Source: Polynucleobacter sp. 71A-WALBACH (GTDB lineage: Bacteria; Pseudomonadota; Gammaproteobacteria; Burkholderiales; Burkholderiaceae). Taken from it: 64,000 nucleotides of DNA. The DNA lies in the NCBI RefSeq assembly GCF_018882365.1, contig NZ_JACVOP010000001.1:1239341-1303340 (forward strand). The letters are read 5' to 3'. The translations under genes were made by a program, and so were the position numbers. Of the stretch, positions 52,344-60,998 are shown piece by piece. Under the pieces are notes generated by a model, which was not told the DNA's origin, did not search any database, and worked only from the letters and a program-made list of their open reading frames with translations. The stretch's first letter is position 1, and the number at the start of each line of letters is the position of its first letter.

Positions 52344-54005
52344 ATGGCTAGCTCAAAACCCCAAACCCCACCAGCTGATACCAAGGCAGAATTATCCGTC
52401 CTGATTATTGGAGCGGGCCTCGCAGGTCTAACTGTAGCTCTGCACATGGCAGAGACCCAGCCAGTGATTGTGATGGCTAAGCGTGGTTTGGGCGAGGCTG
52501 CAACTGCTTGGGCGCAGGGTGGCATTGTTGGGGTGGTTGATAAAGAGCACGACAGTATCGATGCCCATGTGAACGACACCTTAGAAGCTGGAGCGGGCCT
52601 CGTAGTGGAATCTACCGCTCGATACATTGCTGAAGAAAGTGCTGAAGCCATTCGTTGGTTGGTTGAGCAGGGCGTACCGTTTACAGCAGATGAGACTGGA
52701 CCCATGGGTTTGCATCTCACGCGAGAAGGTGGCCACAGTCAACGTCGGATTGCACACGTGGCTGACGCCACTGGTAAGGCAATTCATGAGGTTTTGCTAG
52801 ACAAGGCACGAGCCCATAAAAATATTCAACTACTAGAGCATTGGATTGCTTTAGATCTCATCACCAATCGCCATTTAGATGCGAAGACACAGCGCACTAA
52901 GCCAAATCGTTGTTATGGTGTGTATGCCCTTGATATTAAAAATAATCGCGTAGAAACCATTGAGGCGAAGTCAGTGGTATTGGCAACTGGTGGTGTGGGT
53001 AAGGTCTATCGATATACCAGCAACCCAGATACCGCTACAGGTGATGGTATTGCCATGGCTTGGCGCGCAGGTTGTCGTGTCGGCAATATGGAATTTATTC
53101 AATTTCATCCGACGTGCTTGTATCACCCAAGTGATAGAACTTTTTTGATTACGGAGGCGATGCGGGGTGAGGGTGGTTTACTCAAGCTGCCGAATGGCAC
53201 TCGTTTTATGCCAGAGCATGATGATCGAAATGAGTTAGCCCCCCGTGACATCGTTGCTCGAGCGATCGACTTTGAAATGAAAAAGCACGGCTTAGATTAT
53301 GTGCATTTAGATGCGACTCATTTGGGTGAAGCATTTATTAAAGAGCATTTCCCAATGATCTATGCCCGTTGTATGAGCTTGGGATTGGATATTACAAAAG
53401 AGCCCATACCTGTCGTGCCGGCGGCCCATTACACCTGTGGTGGTGTAGTTACTGATCTAAAAGGTCGCACTGATTTACCTGGACTCTATGCGGTAGGTGA
53501 AGCCACCTATACCGGCTTGCATGGCGCCAATCGCTTAGCTAGCAACTCATTACTGGAGTGTGTAGTCATTGGTAAGGCGGCTGCTCAGGATATCTCGGCA
53601 CTGAAGACCCCAGTTATGCCTAATTTACCTTTATGGGATGAGAGCCAGGTTGAGGATGCGGATGAACAAGTTGTGATTGCCCATAACTGGGATGAGCTGC
53701 GTTCATTGATGTGGAATTACGTGGGCATCGTGAGAACCAATCGACGTCTAGAAAGAGCGCTGCATCGTATTAAGCTCCTACGCTATGAAGTACAAGAGTA
53801 TTACGCTAACTTTAAAGTAACGCGCGACTTAATTGAGTTACGCAATCTGCTTGAATGTGCGGAACTGATTGTGAGATCAGCCCTCATGCGAAGAGAGAGT
53901 CGGGGATTGCATTACAGTCGCGATTACCCAGGTACCTGGGCAGTTTCTTATCCAACTATTCTGACTCCTCAAGCAGAGGGTAATTCTGAAGGTGCTGAAA
54001 CCTAG
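52344..54005 (+). CDS. nadB: L-aspartate oxidase
   Basis: First step of de novo NAD synthesis: oxidises L-aspartate to iminoaspartate. It is a flavoprotein of 553 residues of the succinate dehydrogenase/fumarate reductase family. FAD motif [69 protein letters not shown] and the late [16 protein letters not shown] are all conserved. The C-terminal helical domain is complete. It is transcribed towards nadC and nadA, which lie on the opposite strand, so the three pathway genes are neighbours but not one operon. Confidence 0.95.
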   Translation: MASSKPQTPPADTKAELSVLIIGAGLAGLTVALHMAETQPVIVMAKRGLGEAATAWAQGGIVGVVDKEHDSIDAHVNDTLEAGAGLVVESTARYIAEESAEAIRWLVEQGVPFTADETGPMGLHLTREGGHSQRRIAHVADATGKAIHEVLLDKARAHKNIQLLEHWIALDLITNRHLDAKTQRTKPNRCYGVYALDIKNNRVETIEAKSVVLATGGVGKVYRYTSNPDTATGDGIAMAWRAGCRVGNMEFIQFHPTCLYHPSDRTFLITEAMRGEGGLLKLPNGTRFMPEHDDRNELAPRDIVARAIDFEMKKHGLDYVHLDATHLGEAFIKEHFPMIYARCMSLGLDITKEPIPVVPAAHYTCGGVVTDLKGRTDLPGLYAVGEATYTGLHGANRLASNSLLECVVIGKAAAQDISALKTPVMPNLPLWDESQVEDADEQVVIAHNWDELRSLMWNYVGIVRTNRRLERALHRIKLLRYEVQEYYANFKVTRDLIELRNLLECAELIVRSALMRRESRGLHYSRDYPGTWAVSYPTILTPQAEGNSEGAET

Positions 54006-54015
54006 AGACTGATAG

Positions 54016-54873
54016 CTATGCGGATATTCTCATTGAGAAATCCACCGCCTTAATATCCTTAGTGAGCTTTCCAAGAGAGATGCGATCAACACCGGTGGCC
54101 GCAATGGCGCGCATTTGATCTAAGTCGATACCACCTGACGCTTCTAATAAAGCGCGACCATTAGTAAAGGCGACAGCCTCTTTCATTTGATCGGTGGTGA
54201 AGTTATCGATCAAGATACTTTTTGCACCAGCCTCTAAAGCCTCTTTCAATTCAGCAAAGTTTTCGACTTCCACCTGAATATCCACTCCAGAATTTAAAGC
54301 TTGTGCAGCTTTCACTGCAGCAGCAACACCGCCTGCAGCGGCAATGTGATTCTCTTTAATCAAAATTCCATGCCATAGTGCAAGACGTTGATTATGACCG
54401 CCGCCCACGCGTACTGCGTATTTCTGGGCTTGACGTAATCCTGGAATAGTTTTGCGAGTATCCAGTACTGCACAGCCTTTTGGATTTGGGCTTACCCCTG
54501 CAATGGCATCAACATGTTGCCTTGCAATGCTTGCAGTCCATGACAGCGTCTGCAAGAAATTAATACAGGGGCGCTCAGCAGAGAGAAGAGCGCGAGAGTT
54601 GGCTTCAATATCGCAGACCTTGGTATCGGGCTTCATCAAGTCGCCCTCTAGATAATGCCAAGTCACTTTTGCTGAAGGATCTAGTTTTTTGAGGGTTCCC
54701 TCGAACCAATCTACTCCACAAAGAACGGCTTCTTGTCTAACAATCAGTTGCGCATGAACTGGCTTACTAGGTACTAATTGTGCGGTCCAATCGCACTTAC
54801 CAATATCTTCCATGAGCGCATCACTAATATTGCGTTGACGCGCTTGCTCTAAGGTTTCGTTGTAATCAAACAT
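54016..54873 (-). CDS. nadC: Nicotinate-nucleotide pyrophosphorylase (carboxylating), quinolinate phosphoribosyltransferase
   Basis: Third step: quinolinate plus PRPP gives nicotinate mononucleotide and CO2. Motifs include VLDTRKTIPGLRQAQKYAVR and GGGHNQRLALWHGILIKENH, containing the PRPP and quinolinate-binding Arg, Lys and His residues, and the ending LEASGGIDLDQMRAIAATGV with GVDRISLGKLT. Start ATG 54873 (MFDYNETL) gives 285 residues and lies 13 bases after the nadA stop; the in-frame ATG at 54900 would overlap nadA and add nine lysine-rich residues. Downstream and in operon with nadA. Confidence 0.94.
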   Translation of the reverse strand: MFDYNETLEQARQRNISDALMEDIGKCDWTAQLVPSKPVHAQLIVRQEAVLCGVDWFEGTLKKLDPSAKVTWHYLEGDLMKPDTKVCDIEANSRALLSAERPCINFLQTLSWTASIARQHVDAIAGVSPNPKGCAVLDTRKTIPGLRQAQKYAVRVGGGHNQRLALWHGILIKENHIAAAGGVAAAVKAAQALNSGVDIQVEVENFAELKEALEAGAKSILIDNFTTDQMKEAVAFTNGRALLEASGGIDLDQMRAIAATGVDRISLGKLTKDIKAVDFSMRISA

Positions 54874-54886
54874 ATTTTTCTTTTTA

Positions 54887-56005
54887 TTAAGCTGCGCCAA
54901 TATTCTTTACAAAGCCATGTTGGGCTCTCGCAAGAAGGTCAGGATGATTCTGGGTGAAGTCGAGCATCCGCTCAATACAGCCTAGCGCTTGAATTCGAAC
55001 ACTTTCCTCGATAAAAATTTCACCAGAGGCATTCTCAAGGCAATTCAAAATACCTTGTAAGCCATTCATGGCCATCCAAGGGCAGTGAGCACAGCTTTTG
55101 CAGGTAGCGCTGTTGCCGGCAGTAGGCGCCTCGATCAAGACTTTATTGGGCGCTAATTGGCGCATGCGATGCAAGATGCCTTTATCAGTGGCGACGATGT
55201 ATTCAGTAGCGGTACCATCCACTACTGCTTTAATCATGGCAGAAGTTGAACCCACTACATCTGCTAGATCAACTACTGCTTGTGGAGACTCCGGATGAAC
55301 CAAAATCATGGCATTAGGATGTGCTGCTTTGAGCATCTCTAATTCAACGGCTTTAAATTCATCATGAACAATGCAAGCACCATTCCATAGCAACATATCA
55401 GCACCAGTCTGCTCTTGAATATATCGACCTAAATGACGATCGGGTGCCCACAGAATTTTCTTGCCCTCAACTTTAAGTTGATGAACGATAGCTAATGCAC
55501 AAGAGCTAGTAACCATCCAATCAGCCTGTGCTTTAACGGCAGCACTGGTGTTGGCATAAACCACGACAGTGCGATCGGGATGCAAGGCTTTGAATGCCGC
55601 AAAGTCGCTAGCATCACAACCTAAATCTAAGGAGCAGGTTGCCTCAAGGTCTGGCATGAAAACCCGCTTTTCTGGACTCAGGATCTTTGCAGACTCACCC
55701 ATGAAGCGCACACCGGCTACTATCAAATTCTTAGCGGGATGATTTTTACCAAAGCGCGCCATCTCTAAAGAGTCAGCCACATAGCCACCAGTCTCCATTG
55801 CGAGATCTTGAATATCGCCATCTACATAGTAGTGAGCCACTAAAGCAGCATCTTTTTCAATCAGTAATTGCTTGATACGAGCAATGACGGCAGCTTTTTC
55901 AGCGCCATGGAGTGGGGGTGGTGTTTTGGCCCAGGCTTGGGCTGTGCAGGTCGCCCCGGCAGCGTCTTGCTGGGGGTAGTCAAAGGCTATGGGTGTTGAG
56001 GTCAT
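54887..56005 (-). CDS. nadA: Quinolinate synthase A
   Basis: Second step: condenses iminoaspartate with dihydroxyacetone phosphate, using an oxygen-sensitive [4Fe-4S] cluster. Conserved parts include [16 protein letters not shown], the cluster cysteine region [48 protein letters not shown] and the C-terminal [15 protein letters not shown]. The ATG at 56005 ([10 protein letters not shown]) gives 372 residues; the longer in-frame start at 56080 would run over the divergent gene beginning at 56066 and is unlikely. First gene of the nadA-nadC operon. Confidence 0.94.
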   Translation of the reverse strand: MTSTPIAFDYPQQDAAGATCTAQAWAKTPPPLHGAEKAAVIARIKQLLIEKDAALVAHYYVDGDIQDLAMETGGYVADSLEMARFGKNHPAKNLIVAGVRFMGESAKILSPEKRVFMPDLEATCSLDLGCDASDFAAFKALHPDRTVVVYANTSAAVKAQADWMVTSSCALAIVHQLKVEGKKILWAPDRHLGRYIQEQTGADMLLWNGACIVHDEFKAVELEMLKAAHPNAMILVHPESPQAVVDLADVVGSTSAMIKAVVDGTATEYIVATDKGILHRMRQLAPNKVLIEAPTAGNSATCKSCAHCPWMAMNGLQGILNCLENASGEIFIEESVRIQALGCIERMLDFTQNHPDLLARAQHGFVKNIGAA

Positions 56006-56065
56006 AATCAATTTTAGCTTAGCAGAATCTATTTTGTTGCAAAGATTGTGCGTTAAGCTAGACCC

Positions 56066-56614
56066 ATGAGCATCAAACAATTCAACGCCACCTATCTTGC
56101 TCCAGACGATCGTCTCCTGTTTCGCTTCAATACATTGGAGGATACTGAGTTTCGTTTTTGGTTTACCCGCCGGGTAACCCTATTTATTCTTGCGGCTACC
56201 CAGCACTTGATCGTTAAAAATTTAGAGCAGACACATTCTCCTGAGGCCGCCAAGGCTATTGCCGAATTTAGTAAAGAGGCGATGCAGGTGGATCCAAGTG
56301 CGCAGGGTATTTCACAGGCAGATACTTATCAACCGGCATTAAGCTTTCCCTTGGGGGCTGATCCACTTTTGGTCATGGATGCTAAATGCACTTTGGAGAA
56401 GCAGGGGTTGGAAGATGCGCTCTCTCTTGATTTAGTTTTGCCTGGAGGCGCCAATATTAATCTCAAGATGGCTGGCCCAACATTACAGGCCATGTGCACC
56501 TTATTAGACCAATTGCGCGGGCATGCTGCGTGGGGTGAGGTGCCTGAAGTAGTTGAGGCTAGTGGTAGTAGCGAAGAAAATAAAAATGAGGGCAATAAGC
56601 CTTTGGTGCACTAG
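56066..56614 (+). CDS. Uncharacterised protein
   Basis: A 182-residue cytoplasmic protein with no signal peptide or membrane helix. The N-terminal half ([20 protein letters not shown], then [19 protein letters not shown]) is alpha/beta, followed by a helical stretch ending near SKEAMQV, a beta region with [16 protein letters not shown] and [20 protein letters not shown], and an acidic low-complexity tail ([15 protein letters not shown]). I do not recognise the family. It is divergent from nadA (60-base gap) and convergent with the phosphomannomutase gene. Coding is supported by a good ATG and even protein-like composition. Confidence 0.7.
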   Translation: MSIKQFNATYLAPDDRLLFRFNTLEDTEFRFWFTRRVTLFILAATQHLIVKNLEQTHSPEAAKAIAEFSKEAMQVDPSAQGISQADTYQPALSFPLGADPLLVMDAKCTLEKQGLEDALSLDLVLPGGANINLKMAGPTLQAMCTLLDQLRGHAAWGEVPEVVEASGSSEENKNEGNKPLVH

Positions 56615-56642
56615 GCCCTCTGTTCGTAAAAACTGTAAATTA

Positions 56643-58028
56643 TTAGAATGGTAATTTAGCTTCTGGTTTAGCCGCCAGTAGCACAGCCTTAAATTCCGCT
56701 TGAATGCGTTTAATCGCCTCTTCGCTATCTGCCTCAAAACGCATCACTACAACAGGGGTCGTATTAGAAGGTCTAGCTAGACCAAAACCATCGGCATATT
56801 CCACGCGTACACCATCAATCGTATTGATTGACTCTGATGTTGGGAACTTGGCATTGGCTTTAATAGTTTCAAGCAAAGCAAATGGCTCACCTTCAGCACA
56901 AGCGAGTTGCAACTCTGGAGTGCAGATCGCATTCGGTAAGTTGTTGAGCGTATCGCTCGGATTCTTTTCCTTACTGAGGATCTCGAGCAAGCGTGCGCCC
57001 GTGTAAAGACCATCATCAAATCCAAACCAGCGATCTTTAAAGAAAATATGTCCACTCATTTCACCGGCAAGTGGGGCGCCAGTTTCTTTAAGCTTAGCTT
57101 TGACTAATGAGTGACCTGTTTTCCACATTAGTGGCTCACCACCATGTTCTTTTACAAAAAGAGCAAGATTGCGAGTGCACTTCACATCGTAAATAATTTG
57201 ACCACCTGGATTGCGCGAGAGCACATCTTTGGCAAAGAGCATCATTTGACGGTCTGGGAAGATAACCTGTCCATCTTTGGTCACTACTCCTAAGCGATCG
57301 GCATCGCCATCAAAGGCGAGCCCTAATTCATTATCGGTAGTTTGCAGGTTCTTAATGAGATCTTGCAAGTTCTCAATGTGAGCTGGGTCAGGGTGGTGGT
57401 TCGGAAAATGACCATCCACTTCACAGAACAGCTCTTGAACTTCGCATCCGAGAGCTCTAAATAACTGACCAGCAAATGCACCACCAACTCCATTGCCACA
57501 ATCTACGGCAATCTTCATTGGGCGAGTAAGTTTTACATCTCCCACAATGTGCTTTAAGTACATTGGGAAGATATCAAAAGTGCTGCGACTTCCTTGCCCG
57601 GTCGCAAATTTCTTCGCCTCAATTCGTTTGCGTAAGTCCTGAATCTGCTCACCATAGATGGCTGATGTACCCAAGACCATTTTGAAGCCGTTGTAATTAG
57701 GAGGATTGTGGCTACCAGTAATCATGATTCCGGATTTTGGTGTCTTGCCATTAATGGTGTGATTAGCGGCAAAGTACACCATCGGAGTCGCGACCATGCC
57801 TAGGTCGATCACGTTAATCCCAGTAGAAAGCAAACCCTCAGTAAGAGCCTCTATTAAGCTAGGGCCGGATAGGCGACCATCGCGACCAATAACGATATCG
57901 GTTTCGCCAAGCTCACGCATTTCAGTACCAAAGGCCTGACCAATGAGTTTGGCGATCGAAGGATCTAAGGTCTCATCAATAATGCCGCGGATGTCATAAG
58001 CTTTAAAAATCGATGGAGACAATTGCAT
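56643..58028 (-). CDS. algC: Phosphomannomutase/phosphoglucomutase (AlgC/ManB type)
   Basis: Alpha-D-phosphohexomutase of 461 residues that interconverts 1- and 6-phospho sugars for exopolysaccharide, LPS and glycogen precursors. The N-terminal FKAYDIRGIIDE is typical of the bifunctional PMM/PGM group. The catalytic phosphoserine lies in GIMITGSHNPPNYNG, the metal loop is AFDGDADRLGVV, the sugar-specificity loop GEMSGHIFFKD, and the phosphate-binding loop is near RPSNTTPVVVMRFE. ATG 58028 has AAAGGA six bases upstream; an in-frame ATG seven codons earlier is less likely. It lies downstream of pgi on the same transcript. Confidence 0.94.
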   Translation of the reverse strand: MQLSPSIFKAYDIRGIIDETLDPSIAKLIGQAFGTEMRELGETDIVIGRDGRLSGPSLIEALTEGLLSTGINVIDLGMVATPMVYFAANHTINGKTPKSGIMITGSHNPPNYNGFKMVLGTSAIYGEQIQDLRKRIEAKKFATGQGSRSTFDIFPMYLKHIVGDVKLTRPMKIAVDCGNGVGGAFAGQLFRALGCEVQELFCEVDGHFPNHHPDPAHIENLQDLIKNLQTTDNELGLAFDGDADRLGVVTKDGQVIFPDRQMMLFAKDVLSRNPGGQIIYDVKCTRNLALFVKEHGGEPLMWKTGHSLVKAKLKETGAPLAGEMSGHIFFKDRWFGFDDGLYTGARLLEILSKEKNPSDTLNNLPNAICTPELQLACAEGEPFALLETIKANAKFPTSESINTIDGVRVEYADGFGLARPSNTTPVVVMRFEADSEEAIKRIQAEFKAVLLAAKPEAKLPF

Positions 58029-58073
58029 TGCAGATCCTTTAGTAAACACACTCAGGTATTACCAGAGTGATAA

Positions 58074-59570
58074 CTAGTTATTAGAATTTAGTAGATTAAT
58101 GCGGGCGGCAGTAACAGCGTCAATATCTGCGCTTGCCTGAATATCATTCTGATGGCTTGCTAGAGCTTTCTCAATCGGCTTAGCCAATACTTTGCCATAT
58201 TCCACACCGGGCTGATCAAAGCTATTGATATTCCAGAGCGCACCTAATGTTGCCGTGCGGTTCTCATATAAGGCAAGTAGGGCACCGAGATAAAAAGCAT
58301 TCAGTTTGGGTAGTAGCAAGAGATTGCTTGGGCGCTTGCCCGGATACACATTATTGGGGTTGCTATCGTCTTTACCATTAGCTAAAGCCTGCGCTTGCGC
58401 CAAGCAATTCGATAGCAGAATGCGGTGATGCGCTACAGCTTCAGGACGATCGCTCATCGGCTCGCGCACTGCAATGAAATCAATAGGGATGATTTCTGTA
58501 CCTTGGTGAAAGAGTTGGAAATACGAGTGCTGCGCATTGCTGCCAGCGCTGCCAAATACAACGGGGGAAGAGTGCTTGACGGGTCTACCATCGCGATCAA
58601 CACTTTTGCCATTGCTTTCCATATCGAGCTGTTGCAACCACTTCGGAAACCAATCTAGCGCATCTGCATAGGGGATGGCGGCATACGCTTTGATGTCATG
58701 TTTCTCTTGCTGGTGCAGTAAAGAGAGCGCCATGATGACTGGCAGATTTTCTTCAAGAGGCGCATTCTTAAAATGCAGATCCATAGCTTCTGCACCTGCC
58801 AGAAACTGTTTGAAAGTTTCAAAGCCGTATTGCAAAGCGATCGGCAGGCCAACTGCCGACCACACCGAGTAACGGCCGCCGACCCAATCCCAAAAGGGGA
58901 AGATATTTTCTTCACTGACGCCGAATTCTTTGGTAGCGGCGATGTTGGCAGTCACAGCATATAAGGCATGAGTAATTTGACTCTTAGTGCAGCCACTGTC
59001 TTTGAGCCACGCAACTACTGCTTTAGCATTCATGGATGTCTCTAGCGTCGTGAATGACTTCGAGACCACGATGACGCGGGTGCTATGTGGTTGAGCGCGC
59101 GCCAAGATGCGAGCTAGCTCAGCGGTATCAATATTGGCTAAGAAATGCATACGCATGCCACGGCTTTCAATACTGGGAACATGGGCTAAAGCCTCAATGG
59201 CAAGGCGAGGGCCAAAATCTGATCCACCAATACCGATATGAATGACATCGGTTACACCAACCCATTTATTGCAAAGCGCTTTAATGCGATGCCAAACCTC
59301 AGAAACTGCTGGCATTACATCAACCTCGTTAATGAATACAGGAGTTTTGCTCAGATTGCGAAGGGCGGAATGTAGAGCGGGGCGATCTTCGCTCTTATTG
59401 ATGTGCTTGCCAGCGAACAGATCAACAATGAATTGCTCCAGGCCACTTTGGCGAGCAGTAGTAAAGAGTTTTTTCCAGTCATCAGCACTTATCCCTTGAT
59501 AGGCGGTGTCTAGCACCACATCAAGGGCTGAATGAATAGTTTGGGTGGCTAATTGGGCTTGCGCAGACAT
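58074..59570 (-). CDS. pgi: Glucose-6-phosphate isomerase
   Basis: Converts glucose-6-phosphate to fructose-6-phosphate, 498 residues, a bacterial length slightly shorter than the E. coli enzyme. Conserved segments are DVIHIGIGGSDFGPRLAIEA, VIVVSKSFTTLETSMNAKAV, FPFWDWVGGRYSVWSAVGLP, the active-site FGSAGSNAQHSYFQLFHQG and the C-terminal FDQPGVEYGKVLAKPIEKAL. It precedes the phosphohexomutase gene by about 45 bases, a natural sugar-phosphate pair, and is divergent from the L-2-hydroxyglutarate oxidase-like gene. Confidence 0.95.
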   Translation of the reverse strand: MSAQAQLATQTIHSALDVVLDTAYQGISADDWKKLFTTARQSGLEQFIVDLFAGKHINKSEDRPALHSALRNLSKTPVFINEVDVMPAVSEVWHRIKALCNKWVGVTDVIHIGIGGSDFGPRLAIEALAHVPSIESRGMRMHFLANIDTAELARILARAQPHSTRVIVVSKSFTTLETSMNAKAVVAWLKDSGCTKSQITHALYAVTANIAATKEFGVSEENIFPFWDWVGGRYSVWSAVGLPIALQYGFETFKQFLAGAEAMDLHFKNAPLEENLPVIMALSLLHQQEKHDIKAYAAIPYADALDWFPKWLQQLDMESNGKSVDRDGRPVKHSSPVVFGSAGSNAQHSYFQLFHQGTEIIPIDFIAVREPMSDRPEAVAHHRILLSNCLAQAQALANGKDDSNPNNVYPGKRPSNLLLLPKLNAFYLGALLALYENRTATLGALWNINSFDQPGVEYGKVLAKPIEKALASHQNDIQASADIDAVTAARINLLNSNN

Positions 59571-59710
59571 TTCTAGATTTTATCAATAAGGGCATCAAGA
59601 TCCCCTTAAAACACTGAAAATGTTACGATTTGAGCAATATAAAGGCTTTCGCTGTGGCAAAAGTCATTACAAAATTGATATATATCTGAAATCAGGTCAG
59701 GAAAAGCGGG

Positions 59711-60847
59711 ATGGAGCAGGTTGATTGCGTGGTAGTGGGCGCTGGAGTGGTTGGTTTGGCCGTTGCTCGCGAGATGGCGTTGCAAGGCCGAGAGACTATT
59801 TTGCTCGAGCGGGAAGCCGCCTTTGGAACCATTAGCAGTGCGCGTAATAGTGAAGTCATTCATGCAGGAATTTATTACCCAAAAGATTCTCTCAAAGCCA
59901 AGCTCTGCGTAGAAGGTAATCGCCTCTTATACGAATACTGCCGCAGTCATCAAGTCAGCACTCAGGCCTATGGCAAATTAATTGTGGCTACAGATTCTAA
60001 TCAGCTAGATGATCTTCAGGCGATTTTGTATAAAGCCCAAAACAATCAGGTCCCTGATATCAAAATGATTTCTGGAGCGCAGGCCAAGGCACTGGAGCCC
60101 CAATTGCACTGTGAGGCAGCGGTACTTTCAAGCTCTACAGGCGTAGTGGATAGCCACGGGCTAATGCTGTCCTTATTGGGAGGTTTTGAGGATGCTGGTG
60201 GCATGGTTGCTTATCAATCACCATTGCTCAGCGCTAAACCCATTGGCAATCATGCTGAAGGTGGCTTTGAGTTGACAATTTGTGGTGCTGATGGCATGAC
60301 GATTCAAACAAAGTTACTGATTAACTGCGCAGGACTCAGTGCCCCAGCGCTGGCCCAAAAAATTGAAGGTCTGGCAAAAGATCAAATACCCAAGGCCTAC
60401 TTCGCCAAAGGGAATTACTTCTCCCTATCCGGAAAATCTCCATTTGGCCATTTGATTTATCCCATTCCTGAACCTGGCGGTTTAGGTGTTCATCTCACCT
60501 TGGATATGGGTGCTCAGGCGAAGTTTGGTCCGGATGTGGAATGGCTCGATATTGACGAGGAAAGTCAGATTAACTATTCGGTTGACCCCCAGCGGGGCGA
60601 AGCCTTTTATGCCGCAGTAAGGCAATATTGGCCAGGTCTTCAGGATGGCGCTTTGCAGGCAGATTACTCGGGTGTCAGGGCCAAAATCGTGCCGCCAAAT
60701 GCTCCGGCAGGAGACTTTTACTTTGAAGGGCCCCAGCAGCATCAACTGCAGGGCTTATTTAATCTGTATGGCTTTGAGTCCCCAGGCTTAACCTCTTGTT
60801 TGGCAATTGCCCAGCATTTAGAGGTGCAAATCAAAAGTTCTCTATAA
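59711..60847 (+). CDS. lhgO: FAD-dependent L-2-hydroxyglutarate oxidase/dehydrogenase-like protein
   Basis: DAO-fold flavoprotein of 378 residues. The N-terminal DCVVVGAGVVGLAVAREMAL, followed by TISSARNSEVIHAGIYYPK, is characteristic of the L2HGDH/LhgO group; SSSTGVVDSHGLMLSLLGGF and the final LFNLYGFESPGLTSCLAIA fit as well. Expected activity is oxidation of L-2-hydroxyglutarate (a metabolic side product or lysine-catabolism intermediate) to 2-oxoglutarate. It is a monocistronic gene whose stop codon lies inside the minus-10 element of the following tRNA-Ser. Other 2-hydroxyacid substrates are possible. Confidence 0.87.
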   Translation: MEQVDCVVVGAGVVGLAVAREMALQGRETILLEREAAFGTISSARNSEVIHAGIYYPKDSLKAKLCVEGNRLLYEYCRSHQVSTQAYGKLIVATDSNQLDDLQAILYKAQNNQVPDIKMISGAQAKALEPQLHCEAAVLSSSTGVVDSHGLMLSLLGGFEDAGGMVAYQSPLLSAKPIGNHAEGGFELTICGADGMTIQTKLLINCAGLSAPALAQKIEGLAKDQIPKAYFAKGNYFSLSGKSPFGHLIYPIPEPGGLGVHLTLDMGAQAKFGPDVEWLDIDEESQINYSVDPQRGEAFYAAVRQYWPGLQDGALQADYSGVRAKIVPPNAPAGDFYFEGPQQHQLQGLFNLYGFESPGLTSCLAIAQHLEVQIKSSL

Positions 60848-60848
60848 T
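60843..60848 (+). promoter_or_regulatory. Minus-10 element of tRNA-Ser(UGA), overlapping upstream stop codon
   Basis: A perfect TATAAT spans the TAA stop of the lhgO-like gene (60845-60847), 19 bases before the tRNA. No convincing minus-35 is seen at the right distance, so activation or an extended region may be needed. Confidence 0.45.
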
Positions 60849-60867
60849 CTATAACTCAAATCGCAAA

Positions 60868-60957
60868 GGAAGAGTGGCAGAGCGGTTGAATGCACCAGTC
60901 TTGAAAACTGGCGAGGATGAAAGTCCTCCGTGAGTTCGAATCTCACCTCTTCCGCCA
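60868..60957 (+). tRNA. tRNA-Ser (UGA)
   Basis: Class II tRNA of 90 bases with encoded CCA. Acceptor arms GGAAGAG and CTCTTCC pair fully. The anticodon stem CCAGT/ACTGG holds loop CTTGAAA, anticodon TGA. The long variable arm (GAGGATGAAAGTCCTC) and T-loop AGTTCGAATCT are clear. Downstream it converges on the multicopper oxidase gene about 40 bases away; no clear terminator is visible. Confidence 0.97.
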
Positions 60958-60998
60958 AATATAGAAACTCCAGCAATCAATTTCTTGTTGGATCAATC

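Noticed and set aside
36396..60957. tRNA genes as integration sites of a genomic island
   Set aside because: All three tRNAs are intact and none has a nearby integrase or a noticed duplicated 3' end; flanking genes are housekeeping.
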